Shown here: positions 49,988 to 60,556 of the stretch, in pieces
Numbering within the stretch: position 1 is the first letter of the stretch
How the letters are laid out: each line of letters begins with the position of its first letter
Notes under the pieces: generated by a model
Told to the model about the DNA's origin: nothing
Databases searched by the model: none
The model's input: only the letters and a program-made list of their open reading frames with translations
Program-made: the position numbers and the translations under genes
Assembly: GCA_050248795.1 (NCBI GenBank)
Contig: JBFWRS010000001.1
Coordinates: 99,223 to 163,222 of the forward strand
Reading direction: 5' to 3'
Source: CAZTDU01 sp050248795
Lineage (GTDB): Bacteria > Pseudomonadota > Gammaproteobacteria > Burkholderiales > SG8-39
DNA: 64,000 nucleotides

Positions 49988-50869
49988 ATGAGCCAGGACG
50001 CTGGCGGCACCCCGGTGCCGTACATGGAACGCACGCGCAACTACTACCGCGCGCTCGGCTACGAACAGGACTACGTGTGGGCGCGCTTCGACGATGTGCC
50101 GTTCACGCGTCCAGCGAAGCCCCTGTCGCAGATGAACGTCGCGCTCATCACCACCGCGGGTCCGCCGGACCTGTCCAACCGCGATGCGCGGCGACGCAAG
50201 CGTCCGTGGGCGGGCGATGTGGCCGCGCCGCCGGCAAGCTTCGACACCGACCTCGCCTGGGACAGGGAATCCACCCACGTGGATGACCGCGAGACCTTCC
50301 TGCCGATAGACGCGATGCGCCGGATGGTCGAGCGCGGCGTCATCGGCAGCCTGTCGCCGCGCTTCATCGGCGCGGCGACCGACTACAGCCACCGCAAGAC
50401 GCTGGAAGAGGACGCGCCGGAAATCCTGCGCCTGCTGCGGGAAGACAAGGCCGACGCCGCGCTGCTGACCGCGCTCTGACCCGTCTGCCACCAGACCGTG
50501 AGTCTGGTCTCGCGGGTCCTCGAAGCGCATGGCATCCCCACGGTCGTCGTCGGCTCCGCGCGCGACATCGTCGAACATTGCGGCGTCGCGCGGTTCCAGT
50601 TCTCCGACTTTCCGCTCGGCAATCCCTGCGGCCATCCGTGGAACCGCGACATGCAGGCGGCGACGGTGGAGGCCGCGCTGCGCATGATCGAGACCGCGAC
50701 CGCGCCGCGCACCACGCAGCGCTCGCCCTTCGAGTGGAAACCGGATCCGGACTGGCGCGCGCGCTACAACCGCGTGCTGCCCGAGGACCGCGAGCGCCTG
50801 CTGGCAATCGGCGATGCGCGCCGCGCCGCGCGCGGCCAGCCGCCGCGCAAGGGCGCACCCGCGACCTAG
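49988..50869 (+). CDS. GrdB-like reductase family selenoprotein (in-frame TGA read as Sec)
   Basis: A 293-residue reading frame with one in-frame TGA at codon 164 (50477-50479). The protein on both sides is continuous in family character: SLSPRFIGAATDYSHRK...EILRLLREDKADAALLTAL-Sec-PVCHQTVSLVSRVLEAHGIPTVVVGSARDIVE. The motif Sec-x-x-Cys is the redox centre of glycine/sarcosine/betaine/D-proline reductase selenoprotein B relatives. A strong hairpin directly follows the TGA. GGAG lies eight bases before the ATG. If TGA were a stop, a 163-residue truncated protein would result. SelA, SelB and tRNA-Sec are not in the window. The alternative is a nonsense mutation. Confidence 0.82.
50478..50518 (+). 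promoter_or_regulatory. Putative bacterial SECIS hairpin
   Basis: Starting within the TGA, GACCCG (50478-50483) pairs with CGGGTC (50513-50518), and above an internal loop ACCAGAC (50490-50496) pairs with GTCTGGT (50502-50508). The five-base apical loop CGTGA has G in its second position, about 18-22 bases from the TGA. This is the layout expected of a SelB-binding bacterial SECIS. Confidence 0.75.
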
Positions 50870-50885
50870 TGCACCGGCCTGCGGC

Positions 50886-52961
50886 CTAGCCGCGCGTCAC
50901 GCTCCACTCGGCGAGGCTGCGATCCTCCTCGACCAGTTTGACCAGCAGCGGCGCGGGCTCCCAGTGCATCGGCCCGAATAGCGCCCGGTACTTCCGCATG
51001 CCTTCGAGCAGCGCCTTCAGGCCGATGGTCTGCGCGTGGAACATCGGCCCGCCGCGGTAGCGCGGGAAACCGTAGCCCGAGGTCCACACCACGTCGATGT
51101 CGCCGGGGCGCATCGCCACGCCCTCTTCGAGAATGCGGAAGCCTTCGTTCATCAACGGCAGCAGGCAGCGCTCGAGGATCTCCTCGTCCGTGTGCGTGCG
51201 CTGCGGCACGCCCAGCGCCTGCGCGCGCGCGCGCAGGATGGCAATCGCTTCGGGATCGTCGATTCGCTCGCGGCCCTCGTAGCGGTAGTAGCCCTTGCCG
51301 TTCTTCTGCCCTTCGCGCCCCGCTTCGTACAGCGCGAAATCGGCCTGGTAGTACGTGGGGTCCGGCGGAAACCGGTGCGCGTTCGACTTGTGCACCGACA
51401 CGCCCACGCCCAGGCCCGCCATGTCGAAAACGGCAAGGATGCCCATCGCCATGCCCCAGTCCTCGAGCACGGCATCCACCTGCCGCGGCGTCGCGCCTTC
51501 GAGCACCATGCGCTCGGCCTCGCGCGCATAGCCTTCCATCATGCGGTTGCCGATGAAGCCGTAGCACACCCGCGCCAGCACCGGCGTCTTCCGCAGCGGC
51601 CGCGCCAGGTCGATTGCGGTACGAATCGCATCCGGCGCGGAATCCTTGGTTCGCACCACCTCGAGCAGCGGCATCACGTTCGCGGGCGAGAAGAAGTGCA
51701 TGCCGACGACGTCCTGCGGGCGCTTCACCGCGGTGGCGATGTCCTCGATGTCCAGCGTCGAGGTATTGGTCGCCAGCAGCGCGCCGGGCTTCGCGTGGCG
51801 GTCGATCTCGGCAAAGATCCTTTTCTTCAGCGCAGTGTCCTCGAACACTGCCTCGATGACCACGTCGGCGTCGGCGATGCCGGCGTAGTCGAGCGAACCC
51901 CTGATCAGCGCCATGCGCTTCGCCTTGTCCGCTGCCGTGATCCTGCCGCGCTTGATCATCGTGTCGTAGGTGGCGCCGACAACCGCGATGCCGCGGTCCA
52001 GCGCATCCTGGCTGGCATCGAGCAGCGTCACCGGCATGCCGGCGTTCGCAAAGCAGATGGCGATGCCGCCGCCCATGGTTCCCGACCCGATGATCGCCGC
52101 CTTCTTCACGCTGCGCGGCTCGGTCTCGACCGGGATGTCCGGCACCCGGCGCGTCTCGCGCTCGGCGAAGAACACGTGCACCAGCGCCTTCGACTCCACC
52201 GTGGACTTGGCGCGGTTGACCAGTTCGGTTTCGAATTCCAGCCCGCTTGCGAAGGGCATGCTTGCCGACGCCCTGATCGCCTCGATCGCGGTGAGCGGTG
52301 CCTGGCGATTGCGGTACTGCTTCCTCGCCAGCGCGGTGTAGCGCGCGATCACGTCGTCGCCCACCGCCGCCACCTCGCGGTCAGCGGTGCGGCGCGGCGC
52401 CGTCAGCGTTTTCGCCCAGGCCACCGCCTCCTTGCGGATGTCGTCGCGCGCGAGCTTGTCGACGAAGCCCAGTTCCAGCGCCTTCGCCGCATTCACCGGC
52501 TTCGCGCCCAGCACCATGTCCAGCGTCGCCTCGATGCCGATCAGGCGCGGCAGGCGCTGCGTGCCGCCCGCGCCAGGGATGATGCCCAGCGTGACCTCGG
52601 GCAGCGCAAAGCGCGCGCCGCTGGCGGCGATGCGGTAGTGGCAGGCGAGCGCGATCTCCAGGCCCCCGCCCATGACCGTGCCGTGCATGCCCGCGACCAC
52701 CGGCATCGGCAGGTTCTCGAAGCGGTTGAACAGCGCGCGATACTCGGCCTCCTTCGGCGGGCCGGAGAACTCGCCGATGTCGGCGCCCGAGAAGAAGGTG
52801 CTGCCCTCGCAGACCAGCACCAGCGCCTTCGCCGCGGGAAGCCCGTCCAGCGCGGCCGACAGCGCCGCGCGCACCTTCGCGTTGATGGTGTTCACCGGAG
52901 GATTGTTTACCGACAGCACGGCGATGCCGTCCTCCACGACCAGCGTTACGATGTCGTCCAT
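50886..52961 (-). CDS. FadJ-type enoyl-CoA hydratase / 3-hydroxyacyl-CoA dehydrogenase
   Basis: A 691-residue bifunctional beta-oxidation enzyme. Residues 1-190 hold the crotonase fold with GADIGEF, GGGLEIALACHYRIA and LGIIPGAGGTQRLPR. From about 295 the dehydrogenase has GSGTMGGGIA, EAVFEDTALKK, HFFSPANVMPLLEVV and GNRMMEGY. The ATG at 52961 has GGGGAGG five bases before it. It is divergent from pobA across only 41 bases, so the two promoters overlap. It may process an acyl-CoA from the nearby catabolic genes. Confidence 0.94.
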   Translation of the reverse strand: MDDIVTLVVEDGIAVLSVNNPPVNTINAKVRAALSAALDGLPAAKALVLVCEGSTFFSGADIGEFSGPPKEAEYRALFNRFENLPMPVVAGMHGTVMGGGLEIALACHYRIAASGARFALPEVTLGIIPGAGGTQRLPRLIGIEATLDMVLGAKPVNAAKALELGFVDKLARDDIRKEAVAWAKTLTAPRRTADREVAAVGDDVIARYTALARKQYRNRQAPLTAIEAIRASASMPFASGLEFETELVNRAKSTVESKALVHVFFAERETRRVPDIPVETEPRSVKKAAIIGSGTMGGGIAICFANAGMPVTLLDASQDALDRGIAVVGATYDTMIKRGRITAADKAKRMALIRGSLDYAGIADADVVIEAVFEDTALKKRIFAEIDRHAKPGALLATNTSTLDIEDIATAVKRPQDVVGMHFFSPANVMPLLEVVRTKDSAPDAIRTAIDLARPLRKTPVLARVCYGFIGNRMMEGYAREAERMVLEGATPRQVDAVLEDWGMAMGILAVFDMAGLGVGVSVHKSNAHRFPPDPTYYQADFALYEAGREGQKNGKGYYRYEGRERIDDPEAIAILRARAQALGVPQRTHTDEEILERCLLPLMNEGFRILEEGVAMRPGDIDVVWTSGYGFPRYRGGPMFHAQTIGLKALLEGMRKYRALFGPMHWEPAPLLVKLVEEDRSLAEWSVTRG

Positions 52962-52976
52962 GCTGCCTCCCCGGAG

Positions 52977-52997
52977 ATTGTTACCTAATATTACAAT
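52977..52997. promoter_or_regulatory. Inverted repeat in fadJ-pobA intergenic region
   Basis: ATTGT (52977-52981) and ACAAT (52993-52997) flank TACCTAATATT in an AT-rich island between the divergent starts. It could be an operator for a GntR, TetR or PobR-type regulator acting on both genes. Confidence 0.4.
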
Positions 52998-53002
52998 ACG
53001 CC

Positions 53003-54187
<1,185 letters not shown>

Positions 54188-54215
54188 CGCGGTTTCGCAG
54201 CCTGCTGGCCGGAAT

Positions 54216-54234
54216 ATTGTAGATTGGATACAAT
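54216..54234 (+). promoter_or_regulatory. Inverted repeat ATTGTA-N7-TACAAT upstream of amidohydrolase gene
   Basis: A perfect six-base inverted repeat with a seven-base spacer lies 36 bases before the amidohydrolase ATG. FCD-type GntR proteins bind similar short dyads, and a GntR gene lies in the same cluster at 58914, with its own TTGAA-N7-TTCAA repeat upstream. The link is inferred. Confidence 0.5.
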
Positions 54235-54269
54235 TCTTCCGACATACGAGCAGGCTCCGGAGGCACCCC

Positions 54270-55571
54270 ATGGCTGCAGGCAATCCAAAACGGCTGGTCA
54301 TCCGCAACGGCACGCTGATCGACGGTAGCGGCAAGCCTGCCGTGGCGATCGCCGCGATCGTGGTCGAGGGAAACCGCATACGCGAGGTACTCGCCGCAGG
54401 CGCGAAATTCGCGCCGCGCCCCGAAGACACGGTGATCGATGCCAGCGGCAAGTTCGTGATGCCCGGCATGATCGACGGGCACGTTCACATCTCCTCGCAC
54501 CAGGGCGCGCTGCCCGGGATGCGCTATTGCTCGACGCCGGAGTATGCGGCCCTGTGGACCGCGCGCATCGTCGGCAAGGTGCTGCACGCCGGCGTCACCG
54601 GAATCTCGGTACCTGGCGGCAAGTGGTTCGTCGATGCCACGGTGCGCGAGGCCGTGAACGGCGGCATGATCGAGGGACCGCGGATCTTCTGCGCAGGGCG
54701 CGCGCTCACCCCGCACGGCGGCATCTTCGACAACTCCGGACCCGTGCTCGAGGAAGGCACCGACGATTCGGTCGGCGTGCTGTGCAACACGCTGGACGAC
54801 TTTATCCGCGAGACGCGCCGCCAGTGCAAGCGCGGCGTCGACATGATCAAGATCGCCGATTCCTACTGGGGCGACACGCAGACCGTGTCGCTGCAGGAGA
54901 TGCGCGCGGTGGCCGACGAGGCGCACCGGCGCAACGTGCGCGTCACGATCCACGCCAGGGGCGCGGGTTCCACGCGCGACGCTGCGCTCGCCGGGCTGGA
55001 CTGGATCTACCACTGCGACCACGCCACCGACGCGGACCTGGACGAAGTCGCCAGGGCCGGCGTGCCGATCATGCCGGTGTTCACGCAGTGCCAGATGATC
55101 ACCGAGCAGGACGAGGCCAAGGGCTTCGCCACCGGCGTGCGCGCGCGCGCGAAGGCGCAGCTGGAGAAGAACTACGAGGCGATCCGCAAGGCGCGCGCGC
55201 GCGGCATCACCATCCTCGCGGGCACCGATTCCGGCAACGCGGCGGCATTCGAGCACGGCCGGTACCACGGTCGCGAGGCCGAACTGCTGGTCAAGATGAT
55301 CGGCATGACGCCGATGGAAGCGATCATGGCCTGCACCAGCCTGAACGCGCAGGTGATCGGCCTTGCCGGCAAGGTCGGCGTGATCGCGCCGGACATGCTC
55401 GCCGACATCATCGTCTGGGACAAGGATCCGCTCGCCGACATCCGCGTGCTGCAGCAGCCCGAATTGCTCGCCGCGGTGATCAAGGACGGCCGCGTGATCG
55501 ACCGCAGCCGTGAAGGCTTCCGCAAGCTCGACGTCGAGCCCCCGCGCGCCAACATCACCGCGCAGGGCTGA
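54270..55571 (+). CDS. Amidohydrolase family metal-dependent hydrolase
   Basis: A 433-residue enzyme of the amidohydrolase superfamily, imidazolonepropionase/prolidase-like branch. It has MPGMIDGHVHISS (His-x-His), the metal-bridging Lys region DMIKIADSY, later His in TIHARG and YHCDHAT, and Asp in GTDSGNAA. The ring or amide substrate is unknown. An ATTGTA-N7-TACAAT dyad precedes it and a molybdenum hydroxylase gene follows after 13 bases, so it probably starts a catabolic operon. Confidence 0.9.
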   Translation: MAAGNPKRLVIRNGTLIDGSGKPAVAIAAIVVEGNRIREVLAAGAKFAPRPEDTVIDASGKFVMPGMIDGHVHISSHQGALPGMRYCSTPEYAALWTARIVGKVLHAGVTGISVPGGKWFVDATVREAVNGGMIEGPRIFCAGRALTPHGGIFDNSGPVLEEGTDDSVGVLCNTLDDFIRETRRQCKRGVDMIKIADSYWGDTQTVSLQEMRAVADEAHRRNVRVTIHARGAGSTRDAALAGLDWIYHCDHATDADLDEVARAGVPIMPVFTQCQMITEQDEAKGFATGVRARAKAQLEKNYEAIRKARARGITILAGTDSGNAAAFEHGRYHGREAELLVKMIGMTPMEAIMACTSLNAQVIGLAGKVGVIAPDMLADIIVWDKDPLADIRVLQQPELLAAVIKDGRVIDRSREGFRKLDVEPPRANITAQG

Positions 55572-55584
55572 GCCGGGTCCGACC

Positions 55585-57969
55585 TTGGCGATCGGACAGT
55601 CCGTACTGCGGCGGGAGGACGAGCGCCTGCTGCGCGGCCGCGGCCGCTTCGTCGACGATCACCGTCCGGCGAACGCCGCGCATGTCGCGCTGGCGCGAAG
55701 CCCCCACGCGCATGCGCGCATCCTTGCCATCGACACCGCCGCGGCAGCCGCGATGCCGGGCGTGATCGGCGTGCTCACCGGCGACGACTGGATCGGCGAG
55801 GGATTCGGCGAACTGCCCTGCATCTGGCAGGTCGATTGCAGCGACGGCCGGCCGATGAACGAGGCGCCGCGCCCCGCGCTCGCGCCGCTCGCGGGCGGCA
55901 AGGGCAAGGTCTGCCATGTCGGCGATATCATCGCCGCCGTCGTGGCGGAGACCGCACACCAGGCGCAGGACGCCGCCGAGGCGATCGCGGTCGAATACGA
56001 TCCCCTGCCCGCGATCGTCGACACCGCGCGCGCGCTCGACGCATCCGCGCCGGTGGTCCACCAGCGCTTCGGCTCCAACCTGTGCTTCGACATCAGCTTC
56101 GGCGACCGCACTGCGGTCGACGCGGCGTTCGCGGGCGCGGCGGCGATCGCCGAGCTCGACCTGATCAACAACCGCGTCGCGCCAAGTCCGCTCGAACCGC
56201 GCGCGACGGTCGGCGTCTACGATCCCGACGCGGACCACTACACGCTGTGGACCTCGAGCCAGAACCCGCACCTGGTGCGCCGCTGGCTGGCGGAAAGTTC
56301 GCTGAAAATTGCCGAGCATCGTATCCGCGTGGTTTCGCCTGACGTCGGCGGCGGTTTCGGGCAGAAGATCGCGCACTACCCCGAAGAGCCGATCGTGCTC
56401 TGGGCGGCAAGGCGCTACGGCCGGCCGGTGTGCTGGAACGGTACGCGCTCGGAGAACCTGGTCGAAGACACGCAGGCGCGCGACCACGTCACGCGCGCGC
56501 GCATGGCCTTCGACGCCAGCGGCCGGATCCTCGGGCTGCAGGTCGACACCATCGCCGCGATCGGCGCGTACGCGTCCGCGTTCGGCGCCTCGATCCCAGG
56601 GTACTTCTACGCCCCGCTGCTGGCCGGCATGTACCGTACGCCGGCGATCCACGCGCGCATCCGCGGCGTCTACACCAACACCGTGCCGGTGGATGCCTAC
56701 CGCGGCGCGGGCCGGCCCGAAGCCACCTATGTGGTCGAGCGCCTGATCGAGGCCGGCGCGCGGCAAATGGGCATCGACGTGCGCGAGATCCGCAGCCGCA
56801 ACTTCCTCGCGCCGGGCGACTACCCCTACGTCTCTCCGGTCGGCATGCGCTACGACTCGGGCAACTACGCCGGCCTGGTCGAAAAGCTGGACGGCCTGGT
56901 GGACTACGCCGCGCTGCGCGAGGAGCAGCGCCGCCTGCGGGAAGCCGGCACCTACATGGGCATCGGCCTCGCCGGCTTCATCGATTCCTCCGGCGGCTCG
57001 CCCAGCCGCGTCGCCGCGAAACTCGGCCGGCGCGTCGCAAGCTGGGACAACGCGGTGGTGCGCGTGCATCCCACCGGCAAGGTCACGGTGTTCTGCGGCG
57101 GCCACTCACACGGCCAGGGGCACGCCACCGCGTTCGCGCAGATCGTTGCCGAGCGCATCGGCTGCGCGGTCGAGGACGTCGACATCGTCGAGGGCGACAC
57201 CGACCGCATACCGTACGGCCACGGCACCTACGGTTCACGCTCGCTGTCGGTAATCGGCGTGGCGATCGCGCTCGCGACCGACAAGGTCATCGCCAAGGGG
57301 GCTAAGATTGCCGCGCACCTGCTCGAGTGCGCCGAGCCGGACGTGTCGTTCGCCGGCGGCCGCTACCGGGTTGCCGGGACCGACCGCTCGGTCGCGTTCG
57401 GACGCGTGGTCCACGCTGCGCATCATCTCGACGCCTATCCCGCGGGCCTCGAGCCGGGCCTGGAGGAAACGTCCTTCTATGACCCGCCGGGCCGCAACGT
57501 GCCGGCGGCGCTGCACCTTTGCGTGGTGATCGTCGATACCGAGACCGGCGTCGTGCGCATCCGCGAGTTCTACGCGGTCGACGACGTAGGCCGGGTCGTC
57601 AACCCGATGATCGTCGAGGGGCAGGTACACGGCGGCATCGCGCAGGGCGTGGGCCAGGCGCTGATGGAAAGCGCGTTGTTCGACGCCGCCGGCCAGCCGC
57701 TTGCCGGCAGCTTCATGGACTACGCGATGCCGAGGGCCAGCGACCTGCCCTCCTACGCCACCGCGCTGCAGGAGACGCTGGCGCCGGACAACCTCCTGGG
57801 CGTCAAGGGCGCCGGCGAGAGCGGCACCATCGGCGCGCCCGCCGCGCTGGTGAACGCGGCAATCGACGCGCTCGCGCCGCTGGGCGTCAGGCACCTGGAC
57901 ATGCCGCTCACGCCGCAGCGCGTATGGACCGCGCTGCGCGCCGCACGCAACAACAACTCAACCACATAG
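55585..57969 (+). CDS. Molybdopterin-binding large subunit, xanthine dehydrogenase/CO dehydrogenase family
   Basis: A 794-residue large subunit of a molybdenum hydroxylase. It opens IGQSVLRREDERLLRGRGRF and has VGGGFGQKI, the AYRGAGRPEATY active-site loop (form II type, not the CO dehydrogenase AYRCSFR type) and the catalytic glutamate in GAGESGTIGAP. The TTG at 55585 is the best start. The FAD-binding and 2Fe-2S subunits that normally accompany it are not adjacent. Hydroxylation of an N-heteroaromatic ring is a typical reaction. Confidence 0.92.
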   Translation: MAIGQSVLRREDERLLRGRGRFVDDHRPANAAHVALARSPHAHARILAIDTAAAAAMPGVIGVLTGDDWIGEGFGELPCIWQVDCSDGRPMNEAPRPALAPLAGGKGKVCHVGDIIAAVVAETAHQAQDAAEAIAVEYDPLPAIVDTARALDASAPVVHQRFGSNLCFDISFGDRTAVDAAFAGAAAIAELDLINNRVAPSPLEPRATVGVYDPDADHYTLWTSSQNPHLVRRWLAESSLKIAEHRIRVVSPDVGGGFGQKIAHYPEEPIVLWAARRYGRPVCWNGTRSENLVEDTQARDHVTRARMAFDASGRILGLQVDTIAAIGAYASAFGASIPGYFYAPLLAGMYRTPAIHARIRGVYTNTVPVDAYRGAGRPEATYVVERLIEAGARQMGIDVREIRSRNFLAPGDYPYVSPVGMRYDSGNYAGLVEKLDGLVDYAALREEQRRLREAGTYMGIGLAGFIDSSGGSPSRVAAKLGRRVASWDNAVVRVHPTGKVTVFCGGHSHGQGHATAFAQIVAERIGCAVEDVDIVEGDTDRIPYGHGTYGSRSLSVIGVAIALATDKVIAKGAKIAAHLLECAEPDVSFAGGRYRVAGTDRSVAFGRVVHAAHHLDAYPAGLEPGLEETSFYDPPGRNVPAALHLCVVIVDTETGVVRIREFYAVDDVGRVVNPMIVEGQVHGGIAQGVGQALMESALFDAAGQPLAGSFMDYAMPRASDLPSYATALQETLAPDNLLGVKGAGESGTIGAPAALVNAAIDALAPLGVRHLDMPLTPQRVWTALRAARNNNSTT

Positions 57970-57985
57970 GGCCAGCAACCAAGCC

Positions 57986-58855
57986 ATGATCGCCATACAG
58001 CCAGGTGTCTTTCTCCGTTACGACCCGGCAGGCAAGCCTGTTCCGGTGCTCGTGGATGTGTCCCGCAGCGGGCGCGAATACCCGCATGACTTCCGCTCGC
58101 CGCTGCCGTTCACGGAGGTGCACGACAACATCTCGATGTACGTCGAGGAGCTCTGCGCGGCGGCGCCGTCGCTGGGTGCCACGCTGCTCTATGCGTGCTT
58201 TCCCAACACCTACATCGACACCAATCGCAGCGACGCCGACATCGACGAGCGCATGATCGAAGGCAAGTGGCCCGGTCCGATCGTGCAAAGCGACTTCACC
58301 GAGCGTGGACTGGGCCTGCTGAAGCGCCTGTCGCGCTATGGCACGCAGATGCAGGAGCGCAAGCTCACCGTGGCCGAGGTGCAGGAACGGCTGCAGAACT
58401 ACCATGAACCGTATCACCGCGAGCTCGGCCGGGTGCTGGGGCAGATGCGACAGTCCTTCGGCGCCGCCTGGCAGATGAGCTTTCACTGCATGTCGGCGGT
58501 GGGCGCACCGACGCACGCGGACCCGGGACAGGCGCGTGCCGACTTCTGCATCGGCGACGTGAACGGCACCACCTGCACGCCGGAGTTCCTGCAGTTCGTC
58601 ACTGATACGCTGAAGGGGCTGGGCCACACGGTGAGCGTCAACTTCCCGTACTACGGCGGCTACCTGACCAAGCGCCACTCAGATCCGGCCAATCGCATCA
58701 ACAGCATCTTCATCGAGATCAACAAGCGCCTGTTCATCGATACCAAGACCTTCAAGCGCACCGAGGGCTTCGGTCCTACCAAGGCATCGATCGACGCGCT
58801 GCTCGGCAAGGTGACCGCGTATGCCGACGCGCAAGCCGGTGGCAAGGCGGCTTGA
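57986..58855 (+). CDS. N-formylglutamate amidohydrolase-like protein
   Basis: A 289-residue protein of the FGase family. VPVLVDVSRSGREYPHDFR near the start and the later FHCMSAVGAP, DFCIGDVNGTTC and YYGGYLTKRH resemble the metal-binding and substrate regions of N-formylglutamate deformylases. No other hut genes are present. In this cluster it may hydrolyse an N-formyl or amide intermediate of ring cleavage (inference). It starts 16 bases after the molybdenum hydroxylase gene. Confidence 0.88.
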   Translation: MIAIQPGVFLRYDPAGKPVPVLVDVSRSGREYPHDFRSPLPFTEVHDNISMYVEELCAAAPSLGATLLYACFPNTYIDTNRSDADIDERMIEGKWPGPIVQSDFTERGLGLLKRLSRYGTQMQERKLTVAEVQERLQNYHEPYHRELGRVLGQMRQSFGAAWQMSFHCMSAVGAPTHADPGQARADFCIGDVNGTTCTPEFLQFVTDTLKGLGHTVSVNFPYYGGYLTKRHSDPANRINSIFIEINKRLFIDTKTFKRTEGFGPTKASIDALLGKVTAYADAQAGGKAA

Positions 58856-58879
58856 CGCGATGAAGCTGGCGGGGTAGTT

Positions 58880-58896
58880 TTGAATACAGTTTTCAA
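58880..58896 (+). promoter_or_regulatory. Inverted repeat TTGAA-N7-TTCAA upstream of gntR
   Basis: TTGAA (58880-58884) and TTCAA (58892-58896) flank TACAGTT in the gap before the GntR gene. The spacing equals that of the dyad upstream of the amidohydrolase gene, which suggests autoregulation. Confidence 0.4.
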
Positions 58897-58913
58897 TCTA
58901 CGCGGGAGGCCGC

Positions 58914-59660
58914 TTGGCCGCGCTCGAAATTTCCAGACCTGACAGCCTCAGGACCACGCCCGCCTCCCGCCTGCCCAGCCTCGCGGAGATCGCGTACCAG
59001 CAGGTACGGGACGCCATCCTGGATGGCACGCTGGCGGCTGGCGAATCGATCGGACAGGAGGCGGTAGCCGAGCGCATCGGCACCAGCCGCGTGCCGCTGC
59101 GCGAAGCCCTGCAGCGCCTCGAGGCCGAGGGGCTGGTGATGCTGCGGCCGCGGCGCGGCTACATCGTCACGTCGCTGGACCCCGGGGAAATCACCGACAT
59201 CTTCGACATCCGCATGATGCTCGAGGAGCGCGCCGGGTACCTTGCCACGCTGCGCGCGACGCCGCAGGACGTGGCCGACCTTGAGGCGCTGCTCCACGCC
59301 ATGGACGACGCTTCCAGCGCGAGCGCCGAGGACATCTCGGTCTTCGCCGCGCGCAACAGCTCGTTCCACGACCGCCTGTACGCCGGAAGCGGCCGGGTGC
59401 AGTTGTGCCGGCTGATGGGCGTACTGCGCAACAACGTCGAGCGCTACATCCGCATCGGCGCACGCATCGCAGGCAACCTTGAGCGCGTGCGCGAGGAGCA
59501 CTACGCCATCTTCAAGGCGTTCAAGCGCGGCGACGCGCAGTCGGTCGGCCGGCTGTGCCGCGAGCACTGCGCCGCCACCGGCGAACGCCTGCTCGCCCGC
59601 CTTGCCCTTGCGCAACAGAGCGATCCGGTGCGCCCGGGCGAAGCCGGGCGCGCCGCCTGA
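58914..59660 (+). CDS. GntR family regulator with FCD domain
   Basis: A 248-residue repressor-type protein. The winged helix is EIAYQQVRDAILDGTLAAGESIGQEAVAERIGTSRVPLREALQRLE, split here only for description, and the C-terminal FCD domain carries metal-ligand residues in AARNSSFHDRLY and REHCAATGE. GGGAGG lies six bases before the TTG start. It sits between the hydrolase genes and the ABC transporter and probably controls both. Confidence 0.92.
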   Translation: MAALEISRPDSLRTTPASRLPSLAEIAYQQVRDAILDGTLAAGESIGQEAVAERIGTSRVPLREALQRLEAEGLVMLRPRRGYIVTSLDPGEITDIFDIRMMLEERAGYLATLRATPQDVADLEALLHAMDDASSASAEDISVFAARNSSFHDRLYAGSGRVQLCRLMGVLRNNVERYIRIGARIAGNLERVREEHYAIFKAFKRGDAQSVGRLCREHCAATGERLLARLALAQQSDPVRPGEAGRAA

Positions 59661-59708
59661 AGCACCCCGCAACCCACACCCCACGCAACCCACCACGAGG
59701 AGGACATC

Positions 59709-60509
59709 ATGACCAGAACCCTACGCAAAGGCCTTACGCTGCTGTTTGCCACCACCGTCGCTTTCGCCGCCACGCTCGGCACCGCGAGCGCCCAGTCGAG
59801 CGTCGAGCGCATCGACAAGGACAAGACGCTGCGCGTGGGCTGGGCGGTCTGGCACCCGTACGTGTTCCGCGATCCCAAGACCAACCAGCTCCAGGGCATC
59901 ACGTACGACCTGGTGGCCGACATGGGCAAGGCGCTGGGCGTGAAGATCAACTGGGTCGAGGACAACTGGAGCACGCTGCCGGCGGGAATCCAGGCCAACA
60001 AGTTCGAGATCACCAACCTGATGGCGATCACGCCACCGCGCGCCGCGGTGGTCGATTTCAGCGACGCCGTGACCAAGCACGGCCTGTCGCTGATCGCACC
60101 GAAGGCCGAGGTGGCGAAGACCAAGTCCTGGCAGGACTGGGACAAGCCCGGGATCAAGATCGCCGTGACGCTCGGAGCCAACTCCGACCTCTTCGTCACC
60201 GAACGCTTCAAGCGCGCCGAGATCGTGCGCCTGAAGACGGTGCCGGAGAACGTGCTCGCGCTGGTCAGCGGCCGCGTGCATGCGCACGCCAGCACCATCG
60301 ACGCACTGAAGAGCATCCAGAAGGAGCACCCGGGCATGGGCATCGTGCCGGGCTCATACGGCGGCAGCGAAGTCGCCTTCGCGCTCCCGAAGGGCGACAA
60401 GAAGCTCGCGGAGCGGGTGAACAAGTTCGTGCGTGAGGCGAAGAAGTCGGGCCGGATCAAGGAACTGCTGGCCAAGTACGGCCTCGAGTCCTCCTTCGCG
60501 GTCGAGTAA
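59709..60509 (+). CDS. ABC transporter substrate-binding protein, polar amino acid type
   Basis: A 266-residue periplasmic binding protein. The signal peptide ends TASAQ. The mature part has LRVGWAVWHPYVFRD, GITYDLVADMGKALG, LPAGIQANKFEIT and FSDAVTKHGLSLI, the SBP_bac_3 pattern for amino acids or amino-acid-like solutes. A ribosome site (GAGGAGG) precedes the ATG. It is followed by permease and ATPase genes. Confidence 0.94.
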   Translation: MTRTLRKGLTLLFATTVAFAATLGTASAQSSVERIDKDKTLRVGWAVWHPYVFRDPKTNQLQGITYDLVADMGKALGVKINWVEDNWSTLPAGIQANKFEITNLMAITPPRAAVVDFSDAVTKHGLSLIAPKAEVAKTKSWQDWDKPGIKIAVTLGANSDLFVTERFKRAEIVRLKTVPENVLALVSGRVHAHASTIDALKSIQKEHPGMGIVPGSYGGSEVAFALPKGDKKLAERVNKFVREAKKSGRIKELLAKYGLESSFAVE

Positions 60510-60556
60510 GCAACAGGAATGCGCCGACGCAGGAAGCCGCAACCGGAGATGCCGGC

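Noticed and set aside
50498..50869. Separate 123-codon gene downstream of the TGA at 50477
   Set aside because: It is in frame with the upstream part and lacks its own ribosome site; the selenoprotein reading explains both halves.
55555..57105. 516-codon open frame antisense to the molybdenum hydroxylase
   Set aside because: The plus-strand frame has the complete family signature, and this one is compositional only.
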